A stretch of 27,058 bases of DNA from CAVPDG01 sp963702535 (GCA_963702535.1 CAVPDG010000002.1:1-27058), one strand, 5' to 3'; shown: positions 1-9,944, counted from the first letter of the stretch. Notes: a model not told the origin generated them from the sequence alone. Numbers and translations are program-made.

Positions 1-362
1 ACACACCCCTCACCTGCGCGAGGTACTCGGCCATGGCCTCCTCCTCCCCCGCGCCCAGCTCCAGCTCGGCCAGCGTCCGGCTGCTGCCGCCCGCCTGGGC
101 AGGAAGAAGCTGCTCACCATGCCCGCCGTGCTCTTGGCGTGCCGCGGACCAGCTCGGGGCCCTGCTTCTCCCTGCATCACCGGTCAGGAGAGGGGGGTGC
201 AGGGCGTGGGTGGCAGGAGCTGCTCCCGCCCAGACGCGGCTCAGCCCCAGGGCAGGGTCCTTATCTGGGAGGTGCAATCACCTCGCTCCCTGAGCAGGAC
301 GGGCCCTAGTGAGTTAGGCGCTCCGCGGGCGCGGGGGCCCGCCGCTTCCTCGAGCCTCGATG
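1..362. other. Non-bacterial-looking segment fused to the kamA fragment
   Basis: No convincing bacterial gene is seen here. On the minus strand the aminomutase reading frame at 363-581 loses all family resemblance just after its conserved SLIDP residues and reaches a stop at 306-308. The radical-SAM cysteine motif expected further along the enzyme is absent. The composition (CCCTG, GGGGCTGAG, CAGGGAG runs) and the splice-like signals around 14-94 resemble GC-rich vertebrate DNA. The simplest reading is a chimeric join near 362, either an assembly or library artefact or contamination. A highly diverged insertion cannot be excluded by eye. Confidence 0.45.
14..94 (-). other. Putative eukaryotic exon (27 codons, phase 0)
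   Basis: On the minus strand a pyrimidine tract ending in cttcctgcccag precedes base 94, as at a 3' splice site. Base 14 is followed by gtgagg, as at a 5' splice site. The 81 bases between are one open stretch of exactly 27 codons. They translate to an acidic helix-like peptide containing LAELELGAGEEEAMAEYLAQ. I do not recognise the protein. Chance matches to splice signals are common, so this is only suggestive, but it agrees with the loss of bacterial coding signal in the same 360 bases. Confidence 0.3.
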
Positions 363-581
363 TGGATCGATCAGCGAGATGAAGTACGGCGTGATGTCCA
401 CGCGGAACAGCCCCGGCGCCTGGAGCGCCTTGCGCTCGCCCTCCGCCAGCGGGATCACCCACTCGAACTCCTCCACCGAGTTGATCCGGTTGCTGGACTG
501 CCAGCGCCAGTTGTTCCACTGCTCATCGGGCGCCTTGGGCTGATCGGGGGCGCGCTTGGAAGTAAAGGGTCGGTATGCCAT
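363..581 (-). CDS. kamA: Lysine/glutamate 2,3-aminomutase, N-terminal fragment
   Basis: The first 73 codons match the start of the KamA family, cytoplasmic radical-SAM, PLP-dependent enzymes that move the amino group of lysine (or glutamate, in Eam) from C2 to C3. The diagnostic stretches are DEQWNNWRWQ, then NRINSVEEFE, then FRVDITPYFISLIDP. The radical-SAM CxxxCxxC motif and the PLP lysine would lie further downstream and are missing, because the homology stops at about 363. The start MAYRPF is chosen because AGGA sits five bases upstream; an in-frame ATG at 593 is the alternative. A TATAAT box at 612-617 could drive it. Substrate (lysine or glutamate) cannot be decided from this fragment. 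The gene is truncated by the foreign-looking segment at 1-362, not by the window edge. Confidence 0.75.
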
Positions 582-611
582 CGCAGTCCTCATTGTTAAT
601 GAACCACCGTT

Positions 612-617
612 ATTATA
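612..617 (-). promoter_or_regulatory. Candidate -10 box of kamA
   Basis: A perfect TATAAT on the minus strand lies 30 bases upstream of the chosen kamA ATG. No good -35 hexamer is seen at 16-18 bases; that position falls at the edge of the palindrome at 635-670. Confidence 0.4.
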
Positions 618-634
618 TAGGCAACACCGAAAAA

Positions 635-670
635 TGGGGTGCAGGGCGGGTTGCAGCCCGCCCTGCACCC
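635..670. repeat. REP-like GC-rich palindrome, copy 1
   Basis: GGGTGCAGGGCGGG (637-650) pairs perfectly with 657-670 around a short TTGCAG loop. The same core, GGGCGGG-TTGCA-CCCGCCC, and similar left flank (ATAGG, CACC, then an A run and GGGG) recur at 22529-22573. This points to a dispersed extragenic repeat family. Here it sits just upstream of the kamA -10 box. Confidence 0.7.
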
Positions 671-712
671 ATTCGAAATCATTCAATTCCAATATTTTAC
701 TAGAAGCCGGAT

Positions 713-744
713 CATAATGTTGTTGGGGTTCCAACAACATTATG
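713..744 (-). terminator. Perfect 14-bp inverted repeat at the end of the secreted-protein gene
   Basis: CATAATGTTGTTGG (713-726) and its exact complement (731-744) flank a four-base loop. The right arm contains the stop codon of the gene at 740-1795. The position fits a transcription terminator or 3' stabilising hairpin, but no T-run follows, so Rho-independent activity is uncertain. Confidence 0.5.
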
Positions 745-1795
745 GGCTAAACATCACTTCCACACTGGTCAGCTGCACCACGTCGTCTATCCACCTCCCC
801 CTGCGACACCGTCAGCAGGGCGCGCGTGGCTTTGTCCACTGTGTACGGCACCTCCACCTGGAAGCTGGCGTAATCCCCCTGCTCCGGCGGCGTCACGCTC
901 GCCAGGCGCGCCCCGCCTCGCTGCCGTCCGGAAGGATCAGCCGCACCATCAGCGGCTGGTCGGGGTCGCCGTGCACCAGCCCGGAGACCTGCACCTTGCC
1001 ACCCTGGATCAGCGCCTTCTTGTGCGGGCTCTGGATGACGATCGGCGCCAGCCGGTCCTGCGGCGGGTAGATGTCATCCTGCCCGATCGAGAGCAGGATC
1101 AGCGGGATGGAGCTCAGCGCGGTGGTGTGCTTGTTTGCATCCGCAACATAGATTTGCAGCCGCCCGGCTTCCGCCGCGGCTGAGATCTCATAATCCAGCG
1201 CCATCTTCAGCGGCACCCACGCGCCCGCCGGCACGGTGCGCACGCTCTTCACCTCGCGGAACAGCACGCGCCGGTCCTCGCCCAGCAATTCCACCACCAC
1301 TTTCCCGTCACCGCCGGTCTTCATGTAAGCTGAGAGCGTGATGGGCGAGGCCACGCGTGAGAGCGCTCCCAGGTTGAGGATCTGGATCTCGCTTTCGGGC
1401 AGCTCACTGATCTTTGTCGGCGTAGCCGAGGGCGGCAGGGTGTAGGGCGTGGCGGTCGGTCCGTCCGGTGTGCCAGTCATCGTCGCCGCAGGCGAAGGCG
1501 TCGATGAGGCCTTCGTGGGTGGTAGGGGTGTCTGGCTGGGAGTGCCGGTTGGTTGCTTTGCGCCGGGGTGCTTTCTCCAGCGCCCACACCCTCCCCAGCG
1601 CTCGTGCTCCTCCCAGCACTTGCCTGGGCGGTTAGGGCAATGGCGGTCGGCAGGTAATCCGCCGGCATCAGCGTCGGCAGCGCCCCCCCCGAGAGCCTGC
1701 GCACGTGCCAATGCCAGCCCCGCCAGCAGACCTAGCGCCAGGCAAATAGCGTATCTTGAGCAATAAACCAGGGGATGAGAACGGTCAAGCCGCAT
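740..1795 (-). CDS. Secreted Thr/Pro-rich protein with C-terminal Ig-like domain (frameshifted)
   Basis: This is an uncharacterised exported protein of about 350 residues. The N-terminus has a hydrophobic segment (YAICLALGLLAGLALARA), read here as a signal peptide or anchor. A LPTLMPADYLPTAIALTAQ stretch follows, then a Thr/Pro/Ser linker (SATPT, TGTPDGPTATP). The C-terminal half is beta-rich; its part from IVIQSPHKKALIQGGKVQVSG resembles Gmad2-like Ig domains. Three or four frameshifts break the frame: one near a run of eight C at 1683-1690, another near 1500-1560, another near 890, and one close to the end. The last restores IDDVVQLTSVEVMFSP and the TAA at 740-742. Its ATG overlaps the end of the response-regulator gene by 11 bp, so the two are probably translationally coupled. 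Function unknown; a cell-envelope role is inferred. Confidence 0.65.
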
Positions 1796-2177
1796 GGGAT
1801 GGGCGGTTGGCTTGCTGGGCGGTGTAGAACTCGATGACTTCCTGCAGCTTGTTCAGGCGCACCGGCTTGTTGAGGTAAGCCAGCGCCCCCGCCGCCTGCG
1901 CTTCCTCCACCGTCGCCACCTCCGGGCTGGCAGACAGGATGATCACCGGTATGCCCGCCGTACTGCTCTGCCCCTTGATCTCCTGCACCAGGCTGATGCC
2001 ATTCTTCCCGGTCAGGTTCATATCGGTGAAGATCAGGTCGGGCGTGGTTGTCTCCAGCACAGCCAGGGCAGCCTGGTAGGAATCCGCCACCACCGCCCGG
2101 TGCCCCAGCACCTCGGCTGCCTTGGTCATTGTTACCAGGGTATAGGGATCGTCGTCGACGAACAGGATCAGCGCCAT
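1785..2177 (-). CDS. Single-domain (CheY-like) response regulator
   Basis: The 130-residue protein is a lone receiver domain. The acidic triad DDD is at residues 8-10, the phospho-accepting Asp is D52 (IFTDMN), the switch Ser is S82 (VIILSAS) and the conserved Lys is K104 (NKPV). There is no DNA-binding or enzymatic output domain after about residue 118. It should therefore act by protein-protein contact in the cytoplasm or as a phosphorelay intermediate. No histidine kinase is visible in the window. Its last 11 bases overlap the start of the secreted-protein gene. It lies 122 bases downstream of the M32 peptidase gene. The frame is intact, unlike its neighbours. Confidence 0.92.
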   Translation of the reverse strand: MALILFVDDDPYTLVTMTKAAEVLGHRAVVADSYQAALAVLETTTPDLIFTDMNLTGKNGISLVQEIKGQSSTAGIPVIILSASPEVATVEEAQAAGALAYLNKPVRLNKLQEVIEFYTAQQANRPSHAA

Positions 2178-2299
2178 AGCCGGATGGCTCTTTATCGATG
2201 CAGTCTCGAATTACCCCAACAGGGCGTGCCTGGTGGACTTCCGCCCCCCTGCACACCCCGTTGCGGACAATTCATCGTGAATAATTCTACCTTAACCTT

Positions 2300-3804
2300 C
2301 TAAAAACCGTAGATCTCGCTGTACTTGCTTTGCAGGTACGCATGTAGGGCGCCGGGTCGATCTTGGAGCCGGTGACGCGCTGCACCAGCTCCTGCGGCTC
2401 GAACTTGCGCCCGTGGCGGTGGATCTTCTCGCGCAGCCAGCCCAGCAGCGCGGCGAACTCGCCCCTGCGGATCTGCTCGGGCAGGTCGGGGATATCGGCC
2501 TGGATGCTCTCCCACAGCTGCGCGGAGATCAGGTTGCCCAGGGCGTAGGTGGGGAAGTAGCCGAAGTAGCCCGCCGACCAGTGGACGTCCTGCAGCACGC
2601 CCAGGGCGTCGTTGGGCGGGGTCACGCCCAGGTACTCCTGCATGCGCGTGTTCCAGGCTTCCGGCAGGTCTTTCACCTCCAGGCTGCCCTCCATCAGGGC
2701 GATCTCCAGCTCCAGGCGCAGCATGATGTGCAGGTTGTAGGTGGCTTCGTCGGCCTCCACGCGGATCAGCGAGGGCTCGACCTTGTTGATGCCCTTGTAG
2801 AACTTCTCCAGCGGCACATTCCCGAGCTGCGTGGGGAAGATCTCCTGCAGGCGGGGGTAGAAGAACTGCCAGAACGGGCAGCGAGCGCCCCACCAGGTTC
2901 TCCCACATCCGCGACTGCGATTCGTGCATCGCCATGGAAGCGCCGCTCGCCAGCGGCGTGCGCGCCAGGGCGCGGTCCACGCCCAGCTCGTAGAGGGCGT
3001 GCCCGGACTCGTGCATCGTGCTGAACAACGCCGAGGAGAAATAGTCCGGCATGAAGCGGGTGGTGATGCGCACATCGTCGATGCCGAAGTGGATGGTGAA
3101 GGGATGGGCGGCCTTGTCCTGGCGGCCGCGGTTCCAGTCGTAGCCGAAGCGCGTGATCACTTCCACGCCAAAATCCCACTGCTTCTGCCTCGTCGAATGG
3201 CTGGTAGAGGAATCGGCCTCCACCTGCGGGCGGGACGGTGATCTCGTGCATCAGCGCCACCTGCTGCGGGCGCAGGGTGTTGAAAATCGCCTTGACTTCC
3301 GCGGTCTTCATCCCCGGCTCGAAATCGTCCAGCAGCGGGTCGTAGATATGCGTCGTACGGCGCGAAAAGGTCGGCGTAGCGCCGCCGCCAGTCCACGATC
3401 TTCTCCAGGTGCGGCTGGAAACGGGCGAAATCGTTCTCGGCGCGCGCCTCCTGCCACACGGCTGTGGCGATGGTGCGGATCTGCGCAAACTCCGCCACCA
3501 TCTCTGCCGGCACCTTCACCCGGCGCAGGTACTCCCGTTCGCTGATCCGCACCAGGCGCGCATCGTCCGAATCGGGATCGAGCTGCGCAGCCCACGGCTT
3601 CAGCTCTTCGAGCAGCCTGCCCACTTCCTCGGAGGTGTACTTGCGGTGCATCAGCGATTCCACCGTCGCCCGGTGGTAGGCGCGGTCCTCCGCGCCTGCC
3701 GGCGGCATGTAGGTCTCCGCGTCCCATTCCAGCAGCTCCACCACGTGTTCCAGGTCTGAAGCTTCGTTCAGCAATGCCTTCAACTGTTTTAGTTTTTCTT
3801 CCAT
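2300..3804 (-). CDS. M32 family carboxypeptidase (carboxypeptidase Taq), frameshifted
   Basis: A cytoplasmic zinc metallopeptidase that removes C-terminal residues from peptides. It begins MEEKLKQLKALLNEASDLEHV and carries the LLEWDAETYMPP segment typical of M32. The zinc motif HESGH is encoded at 2999-3013 (about residue 265) in the context MHESGHALYELG, followed by the family signature MHESQSRMWEN. Further conserved blocks are EADEATYNLHIMLRLELE and GYFPTYALGNLISAQLW. The end is YSEIYGF with TAG at 2300. The full length of about 500 residues is normal for the family. The frame changes at about 3350, 3190, 2890 and 2335. All parts are present and conserved, so sequencing error is more likely than a pseudogene. 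The start lies 19 bases after the upstream dehydrogenase stop, indicating an operon. Confidence 0.9.
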
Positions 3805-3823
3805 AAGCAGATGTCCTCTTTTC

Positions 3824-4765
3824 CTAAATCACTCGCCAGCGCAGCGGCTCGCCACGCAGCGCCCCCAGCACTTCCATCGCAATATCCACCGCCGCCCGCT
3901 GCTGCGCCTCGACGGTCTGCGCTGCCACGTGCGGCGTGGCGATCACCCGCGGGTGCGTCACCAGCCGCGTCGCGCCGGGCGGCTCCTCGGCAAACACATC
4001 CAGCGCCGCGCCCGCCACCCGCCCCGCCTCCAGCGCCTGCAACAGCGCCGCTTCATCGATCAGACCGCCGCGCGCCGTGCACACGATTCGCACGCCGGGC
4101 TTCATCTTCGCCAACGCCTTCTCGCCCAGCATGCCGCGCGTCTCTCCCGTCAGCGGCACGTGCAGGCTGATGAAATCGGCGCTGGCGTACAGCTCATCCA
4201 GCGTGACCGCCTCAGCGCCCCTGCGCCGGATGGCATCCGCCGGCAGGAACGGATCGTAGCCGGTCACCCGCATGCCCAGAGCAGCCGCCCGCAAAGCCAG
4301 CGCCGCCCCGATGTTGCCCACGCCCACGATCCCCAGCGTCTTACCAGAGAGCTCAACGCCTTCCAGCTCCTTCTTGATCCACTCGCCCGCCTTCATAGAC
4401 GCATCCGCGCGCGGGATGCCGCGCGCCAGCGCCAGCATCAGCCCCAGCGTGTGCTCGGCCACCGCCAGGGTGGTCGCCTGCGGCGAGTTGACCACGCGCA
4501 CACCCAGCTCCTTCGCCGCCTCCAGGTCGATGTTGTCCACGCCCACGCCGGCCCGCCCCACGACCTTCAATTGCCGCCCCGCTGCCAGCACATCCCGCCT
4601 CACCTTGCTGCGGCTGCGCACGATCAGCGCCTCGCAGCCCGCCACGGCTTCCAGCAGCTCAGCCGGGCTGATCCCGGGTCTGTCCTCCACCCGCGCCGCC
4701 TCGCGCAGCAGCTTCTTGCCGCTCTCATCTAAGCCGTCGCTGATCAGCACCGTCCACTCATCCAT
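3824..4765 (-). CDS. serA: D-3-phosphoglycerate dehydrogenase-like 2-hydroxyacid dehydrogenase
   Basis: An intact 313-residue NAD-dependent D-isomer 2-hydroxyacid dehydrogenase. The best guess is oxidation of 3-phosphoglycerate in serine synthesis. The nucleotide-binding motif GIVGVGNIG is at 145-153, with D171 placed to bind the NAD ribose. The catalytic Arg is R232 (CTARGGLIDE), the Glu is E261 (FAEEPP) and the acid-base His is H279 (TPHVAAQT). The substrate loop includes VGRAGVGVDNID. It lacks the ASB/ACT regulatory domains of longer SerA enzymes, so serine feedback is not expected. The active-site His context HVAAQT replaces the common HLGA.T, so another 2-hydroxyacid substrate remains possible. 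It lies between the VIT-type gene (54 bases upstream) and the M32 peptidase gene (19 bases downstream) on the same strand. Confidence 0.85.
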   Translation of the reverse strand: MDEWTVLISDGLDESGKKLLREAARVEDRPGISPAELLEAVAGCEALIVRSRSKVRRDVLAAGRQLKVVGRAGVGVDNIDLEAAKELGVRVVNSPQATTLAVAEHTLGLMLALARGIPRADASMKAGEWIKKELEGVELSGKTLGIVGVGNIGAALALRAAALGMRVTGYDPFLPADAIRRRGAEAVTLDELYASADFISLHVPLTGETRGMLGEKALAKMKPGVRIVCTARGGLIDEAALLQALEAGRVAGAALDVFAEEPPGATRLVTHPRVIATPHVAAQTVEAQQRAAVDIAMEVLGALRGEPLRWRVI

Positions 4766-4819
4766 GCCGGGCTCTCTCCATGACAGGCTTGATTGTACCT
4801 GAAAATCCCGGACTCTCGC

Positions 4820-5928
4820 TTACCCGCCCAGGTTCACGCCGATCAGCCGCCCGATCAGGTAAGTGACAGCCGCCGCCGCCAGCCCAAACCCCATCTGCCG
4901 CAGGCCGGAGTAGAGCACGCCCTTGCCCGTGAACAGGGTGATCCCCGCCCCGATGATGAACAGCCCCACCATGCTGCATGCCACGCTCACCGCCACCGCC
5001 GTCATCCCGCTCAGGAAGATATACGGGAACACCGGCATGATCGCCCCGATGGCAAACAGGATGAACGAGGTGATGGCGGCTTCCCACGCCGAGCCGCCCA
5101 GCTCCTCCGGGTTGACGCTCAACTCTCGCGCGCCAGCGTGTCCAGCGCGCTCACCGGGTCCTGCATGACCTGGCGCGCCATCGAGCGCGCTTGCTCTGCA
5201 TCGATGCCCGCGGACTGGTAGATCAGCGCCAGCTCCTCCGCTTCCTCCTCCGGCGCGCTGGCGATCTCCGCCCGCTCGATGCCGATCTGGTGCTCGTACA
5301 GCTCGCGTGAGCTCTGCACACTCAGCCACTCGCCCAGCGCCATCGAGATCGCCCCCGCCAGCAACCCGGCGAATCCCGTGATCAGGATATACTGATTGGA
5401 AAGCTCCGCCCCCGCTACACCCATCACCAGGCTCAGGTTGGAGACCAGCCCATCGTTGGCGCCCAGCACCGCCGCCCGCAGGGCGTTGCCGCCCGCCGCC
5501 CGGTGCCGCCCTTCCAGTTGCGCCAGCCGCCCGCCCTCCATCCCGCCCGAGATGTTGCGCAGCAGGCGGGCGTGCGAGTTCTCATCGGCCGCCATCCCCT
5601 GGGCATCCGATCGCTGGCTGTAGCCATGCGTATCCGCTTTCTCCGCCCCCAGGATCGTCGGCAGCACCAGGCTCGTGCCGAAGCGCCGCGCCAGCCAGCT
5701 CAACAGCCGCGTGCGCCACGAGGGGCGGTATGACGGAACCTTCACGCCGGATTTCTCCAGGCGGGCGACCCAGGCGTCGGCGTGCCGTTTCTCGGTCGTC
5801 GCCATGCGCCGGTAAACCTCAGCGATGTGCTCGTCTTTTTCGCTCTCAGCCAACACCTGATACAGGTAGCCGCCATCCCGCTCCGCCTGCAGCGAAGCCA
5901 GGATTTCTTTCGTATCGCTCGGTTTCAT
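4820..5928 (-). CDS. Ferritin-like/VIT1-CCC1 fusion membrane protein (MbfA-type), one frameshift
   Basis: A probable iron or manganese transporter with its own ferritin-like domain. Residues about 1-100 form a rubrerythrin-like helical part (EVYRRMATTEKRHADAW; E and H residues suit a di-metal site). A VIT1/CCC1 membrane domain follows from LRAAVLGANDGLVSNLSLV, through GFAGLLAGAISMALGEWLSV, to ITSFILFAIGAIMPVFPYIF and the last helices ending LIGRLIGVNLGG. The long cytoplasmic helix with EEEAEELALIYQ between the second and third helices is typical of VIT proteins. One frameshift at about 5120 joins DTLARE to NPEELGG. The start MKPSDT is chosen over the longer one at 5955 because AAGGA precedes it by about eight bases. 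Known members (MbfA) export iron; metal and direction here are inferred. Confidence 0.85.
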
Positions 5929-6021
5929 GGCATTTTCCTTTCTGGTCTCACCCATTTTACCCCAACGCCGTTACAATTAATGCCAGACCATTCACCTCGC
6001 CAGCAGTTTCCCTACTCATTG

Positions 6022-7975
6022 ATGAAAAGTCGCTTGACCTCCGACCACACAATAAAGACCATCGCCATCCTGCTCCTGGCAGCCGGGGTTTTGCTGCAGG
6101 CGCTGAGCCTGGTCAGCCCACTCCGCTCCGACCTGCTGGTTGTCTGGAAGACCGTCGGGCAGCCCGGTCTGTGGCGCAGCGCTAATTTCAGCGGGGGCTT
6201 GAACTTCGCCAACTATATCCGCTTCCTGGTCGAAGCCATCCCCGCAGACGCCAGGGTCGTCCTGCCCGCCGATTTCGAGCGGACCGTGGCTGCTGACCAG
6301 CACCCCGGCAATGCAGTTCTTCCTGGCGCCGCGCCAGGTGCTCAACTGCCCGGGCGCTGATCCACAATGCGCCGCAGACCTGAGAAACGCCGGCGCTTAC
6401 CTCCTGGTCATCGGCGAGGATGGCTATCCGGGTAAGGAGGTCTTGCGCCAGCCGCAGCGCTTGCGCATGTTCAACAAGACCTGGGGGCTCTACTTACCAG
6501 AGAACGCCCGCCCAGGTGTTCCCTTGCCTGGGTTTACCAGCCTGATAGCGGTAGGCAGCCAGGCGGTCCTGCCCGCCCTGTGGCTGGCGCTGCTCGTCTT
6601 CAGCGGTTACGCGCTCGTCTGGAGCTGGCTGCCTTCCCTGCCCCTCACCTCCGCCCTCGCCCTGGGCTTCGGGCTGGGGACAGGCGCCTGGACCTTACTC
6701 ATGGCGCTCGCCTCCCTGCTCGGCGCCCCGGCGGATCGCCTCACCGTCCTGGCGCTCACCCTGGGTCTGGCAGCCATCGCCGCGGTCGTCCTGTTTTACC
6801 GGCGACCGCAATCCGCAACCCCGGCGCGGGCAGCATCGACGTCTGGCATCTGCTCTTGCTCCTGCTCTGGGCGCTGGCTGCCCTCATCTCCGTAGGCAAG
6901 GGCTTCCACTCCACGGATGAGTTCGTATTATGGGGCGCCAAGGGCTATGGCATCGCCGCCCAGGGGCTCGCCGCAGGAGCTTCGCAATGGGGCACACGCA
7001 CCCTGGCATATCCGTTAAAGATCCCCCTCCTGATCGCCGCGTTCAAAATCCGATTTAATGAAACCCTGCCCGCCTCCAAGCTGCTCTTTCCGCTCTTCTA
7101 CCTTAGCTTGCTCTTCCTTACCTACGACTTTCTTTCATTAAAGACTGCAACGCACAGCAGCCGGTCTGGCCACCCTTATCCTCGCCACCGCGCCCATCCT
7201 CTTCCAGCACGCAACCATCGGCATTGCCAACCTGCCCTTGGTGTATGCCCTGGCAGCCGCCATCATCCTGCTCCAGCGCGCCCTTGCCGCCGCACCCGGC
7301 GCCGCGCAAAATGCTGCTTACCTGTTCACCGGCGCTTTCCTGGCGCTCGGCGCCTGGACGCGCCCGGAAGGATTGCTGATGTGCTGGATTGTCGCAGGCC
7401 TGGGCATCGCCTGGAACATCCCCAGCATCAGAAAAACCAGAAACCCGGCTCCCCTTGCCTATCTGCTTGCACCGTTATGCCTGTATACGATCTTCTGGAT
7501 CGTCGCTTCCCGGCTGATCTACCCCCCCTCCGATCGCAATAGCGCCATGTACCAGGGAGCCATCACCCAGCTCATGAGCGGAAACCTGCACATCGTCGAG
7601 GCCCGGGTATATCCTGAGCCAATTTTTCCGAGATCTGGTCAGCCTGGGCGTATGGGGTGCAGTAGGTTTTGGTCTGCTCCTCCTGCCCTGGCTCGGGAAG
7701 GCGACCGCCAGGCGAACGAGGCAACCCTGGCTCATTAGCCGGGCTGCCGGGCTGTGCTGCATACTCCTGGTGCTGGGAATTTACCAGCTCGTCTCTTATT
7801 CCCCCGGGCGGATATCAGCTGGTGGGTCTCCACCGGGCTGGACCGCATGGCGATGCCCGGCATCGTCCTGCTCTGGTTGGGCGTCGCCAGCCGGTTGGGA
7901 AGGGATGACGCGGTGGTTGAGCGCAGCGGGCAGAATCCGCTCATGGACCGGATTTACAATTGCGCAGTTGCTTAA
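6022..7975 (+). CDS. Large polytopic membrane protein, GT-C glycosyltransferase-like (frameshifted)
   Basis: About 650 residues when reassembled. It starts with a hydrophobic segment (IKTIAILLLAAGVLLQALSLV) and an outer loop with a Cys pair (VLNCPGADPQCAADL). Many transmembrane helices follow, for example VLPALWLALLVFSGYALVWSW, WHLLLLLLWALAALISVG and GAVGFGLLLLPWLG. The loop GKGFHSTDEFVLWGAKGYGIAA, with acidic D-E just after the helix, resembles the first-loop acidic motif of lipid-linked-sugar GT-C enzymes. No family is named with certainty. The frame changes near 6285, 6810, 7140, 7620 and 7790. The 5' end is uncertain: ATG at 6022 or in-frame ATG at 5980, neither with a clear ribosome site. 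The stop at 7973 overlaps the convergent gene ending at 7941. Confidence 0.6.
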
Positions 7976-9944
7976 CTTCGGCGTATATTGCCCCTTGCCT
8001 GCCAGTTTGGAAGACGACAGGCTCATCTGTAAAGAGATCGAGATCCTTCGAGTGCCTGGAGGTGATCACAGCATAATCAAAATTGCATGAAGGTTGGTAT
8101 GAATTTACAAAAGATCATCGCGAACAGATCTCCTGACAATCCCTCCCAGCCCCCACACAACGATCCTTGAGCCTCTTGGCGCTATTTCGTTAAGATAGTC
8201 AGCTGCTTCTTTATACCAGGTCATCCAGTAGTCCATTTCATACTTACGGAATGCGCCGCGCACACCTCCGGTAAGCTGATTATAGAAAACGTACTGGTAC
8301 GGGTGAAGCATTATATTCCAATAGACGCCCGGCGCTATGGCAATGATCAGGATCAATGCCTGCACCAGCCTGTGCTGGAATTGTGAGAACAGGGCATCAA
8401 AACCGACCGTGGCGAAAAGGAATATTGGCGGCGTGATAAACAGGAATTGCCTGAAGTTATCATACATAACCGGAGTAACCAGGACAACCAGTAATAATGG
8501 CAAGAGAAACCAGGCAAACAGGATGATTACCAACAAGCCAGAAAGAGTGCGCTTCAAGGAACGTATCACTGCTGCGATAACCCCCAACATGAAAAGGATC
8601 AATACAGGCAGTGTGAATTGGTGTGATAAAAGCACCGGTAAATATGTCCGGGGCAGATCGTCAGATTTGTAATCTATCCCTTGAAACATAACCTTTCCCT
8701 CCCAGGGAAACTCAGACATGATCTGAAAGCTTTCTAGAAACCTGGCGAAGGGGAGCAGCCCAAAGGTAGGGCCAGGTGAGATAAGACACAACCATGCCCA
8801 CTACCAGGTATGCAGCAAGGGGGTACAGCGCTTTTCGTCCAACCCTCAGCAAGAAATAAATCGCCACCAGCAAGCCGGCAGCCGGTCCCAGGACACGGAC
8901 CGAGGTGCACAAACCCAACAAAAGCCCTGCCCAAAGCAGGCTGCCATAACATTTCCAAAACCTGTGTAGAGATGAACGAAAGACAATCCCAACCAACAGG
9001 ATCGCTATGCAGAGCAGCAGCAGGGTGGGAATGACCATAAGGCGGTTATACCCACGGAGCGCTTTTAATATATACATCTCTGGGGCGACCTGAGTAGCAT
9101 TTTCCGCCAGCCTGGCGAAGAAGCCACCCAGGGTGCTGCCAGGATCAAGAGCGTACAGCCAGTGGATCAGGGCGGGTACCAGCCATTTAACGCCAACCAT
9201 CCAAAACAGTAAGACCGCTACCAGCATCCCCCAGGCGATGGCAAGCCACTTCATTGATCTGGGGCTGGCTGATCTCCAATCCTGCGAAAACAACCCCTCC
9301 TGACCTGCTTCTACCCCGCCTGCCGGATGGGAACCGGTTTCCGAGCTCTCGCTTTAAAATCATCGACCATGCGTACGCCCGAGGCAACCGCCGCCAGAAA
9401 GAAGACCATGAAGGGGATATCCTTGGGATTGATAAAAGCATGCCCATACATAAGCGGCTGTGTTGAGAACAACAAAACCGCTGCATAAGCCGCCAGCTTG
9501 CCCACCAATCGCCGGCATAATGAGTAGAAGAACAGCAAACCGATCTGAAACGCCAGGAAGTTGACCCAATGCCATAAGCCAACCTCTGTCCAGGAGGGGA
9601 GGAAAATGCGCAGGAACTTCGTCATTAAAGTTCCTGGGATGAGGGAAGCAGGACCATAGAACCTGAGGTGTCCCGGTCCGTAATTCGCCGGAGACTTCAA
9701 GTCGAGCCAGCTTGTGTAAAATGAAAGGGTGTTATCGCCGTAGATATAAACGTTGTGCTCGTCGATCGCCTCCCCATAATCATTAGCGGTAGCTAATGCC
9801 AGGGCGAGATTTCAGCGCAATCAGCAGAAGGAGAGGGAAATACTCGTGGGCAACCACCCGTCTGACACATTCCCACCCTTTATTCTTCGTCGAACGGTTT
9901 ATACTTGGATTGGATGCGGCATTGCTTACTTCATTCGCACACAT
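7941..9944 (-). CDS. GT39/ArnT-PMT-like glycosyltransferase, frameshifted
   Basis: A polytopic GT-C protein of about 660 residues, expected to move a sugar from a lipid carrier onto a protein or envelope polymer outside the membrane. The N-terminus MCANEVSNAAS has GAGGATAG just before it, giving the start at 9944. The helix YFPLLLLIALKS is followed by the acidic loop EAIDEHNVYIYGDN, where the conserved D-E pair of the family sits. Then come LMYGHAFINPKDIPFMVFFLA, LRGYNRLMVIPTLLLL and SLLWAGLLLGLCTSVRVLG. The signature YQYVFYNQLTGGVRGAFRKY with EMDYW is followed by a soluble tail (FDYAVITSRHSKDL ... VVFQTGRQGAIYAEVKQL). The frame changes at about 9800, 9310, 8750 and 8110. The TGA at 7941-7943 overlaps the convergent gene by about 35 bases. 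Confidence 0.75.

Noticed and set aside
100..300. T-box or riboswitch-like leader upstream of a gene
   Set aside because: No conserved T-box element or specifier stem was found, and the sequence looks eukaryote-like instead.
2300..3804. M32 peptidase as a pseudogene
   Set aside because: All catalytic and family motifs survive in order and neighbours, including essential genes, show the same single-base breaks.
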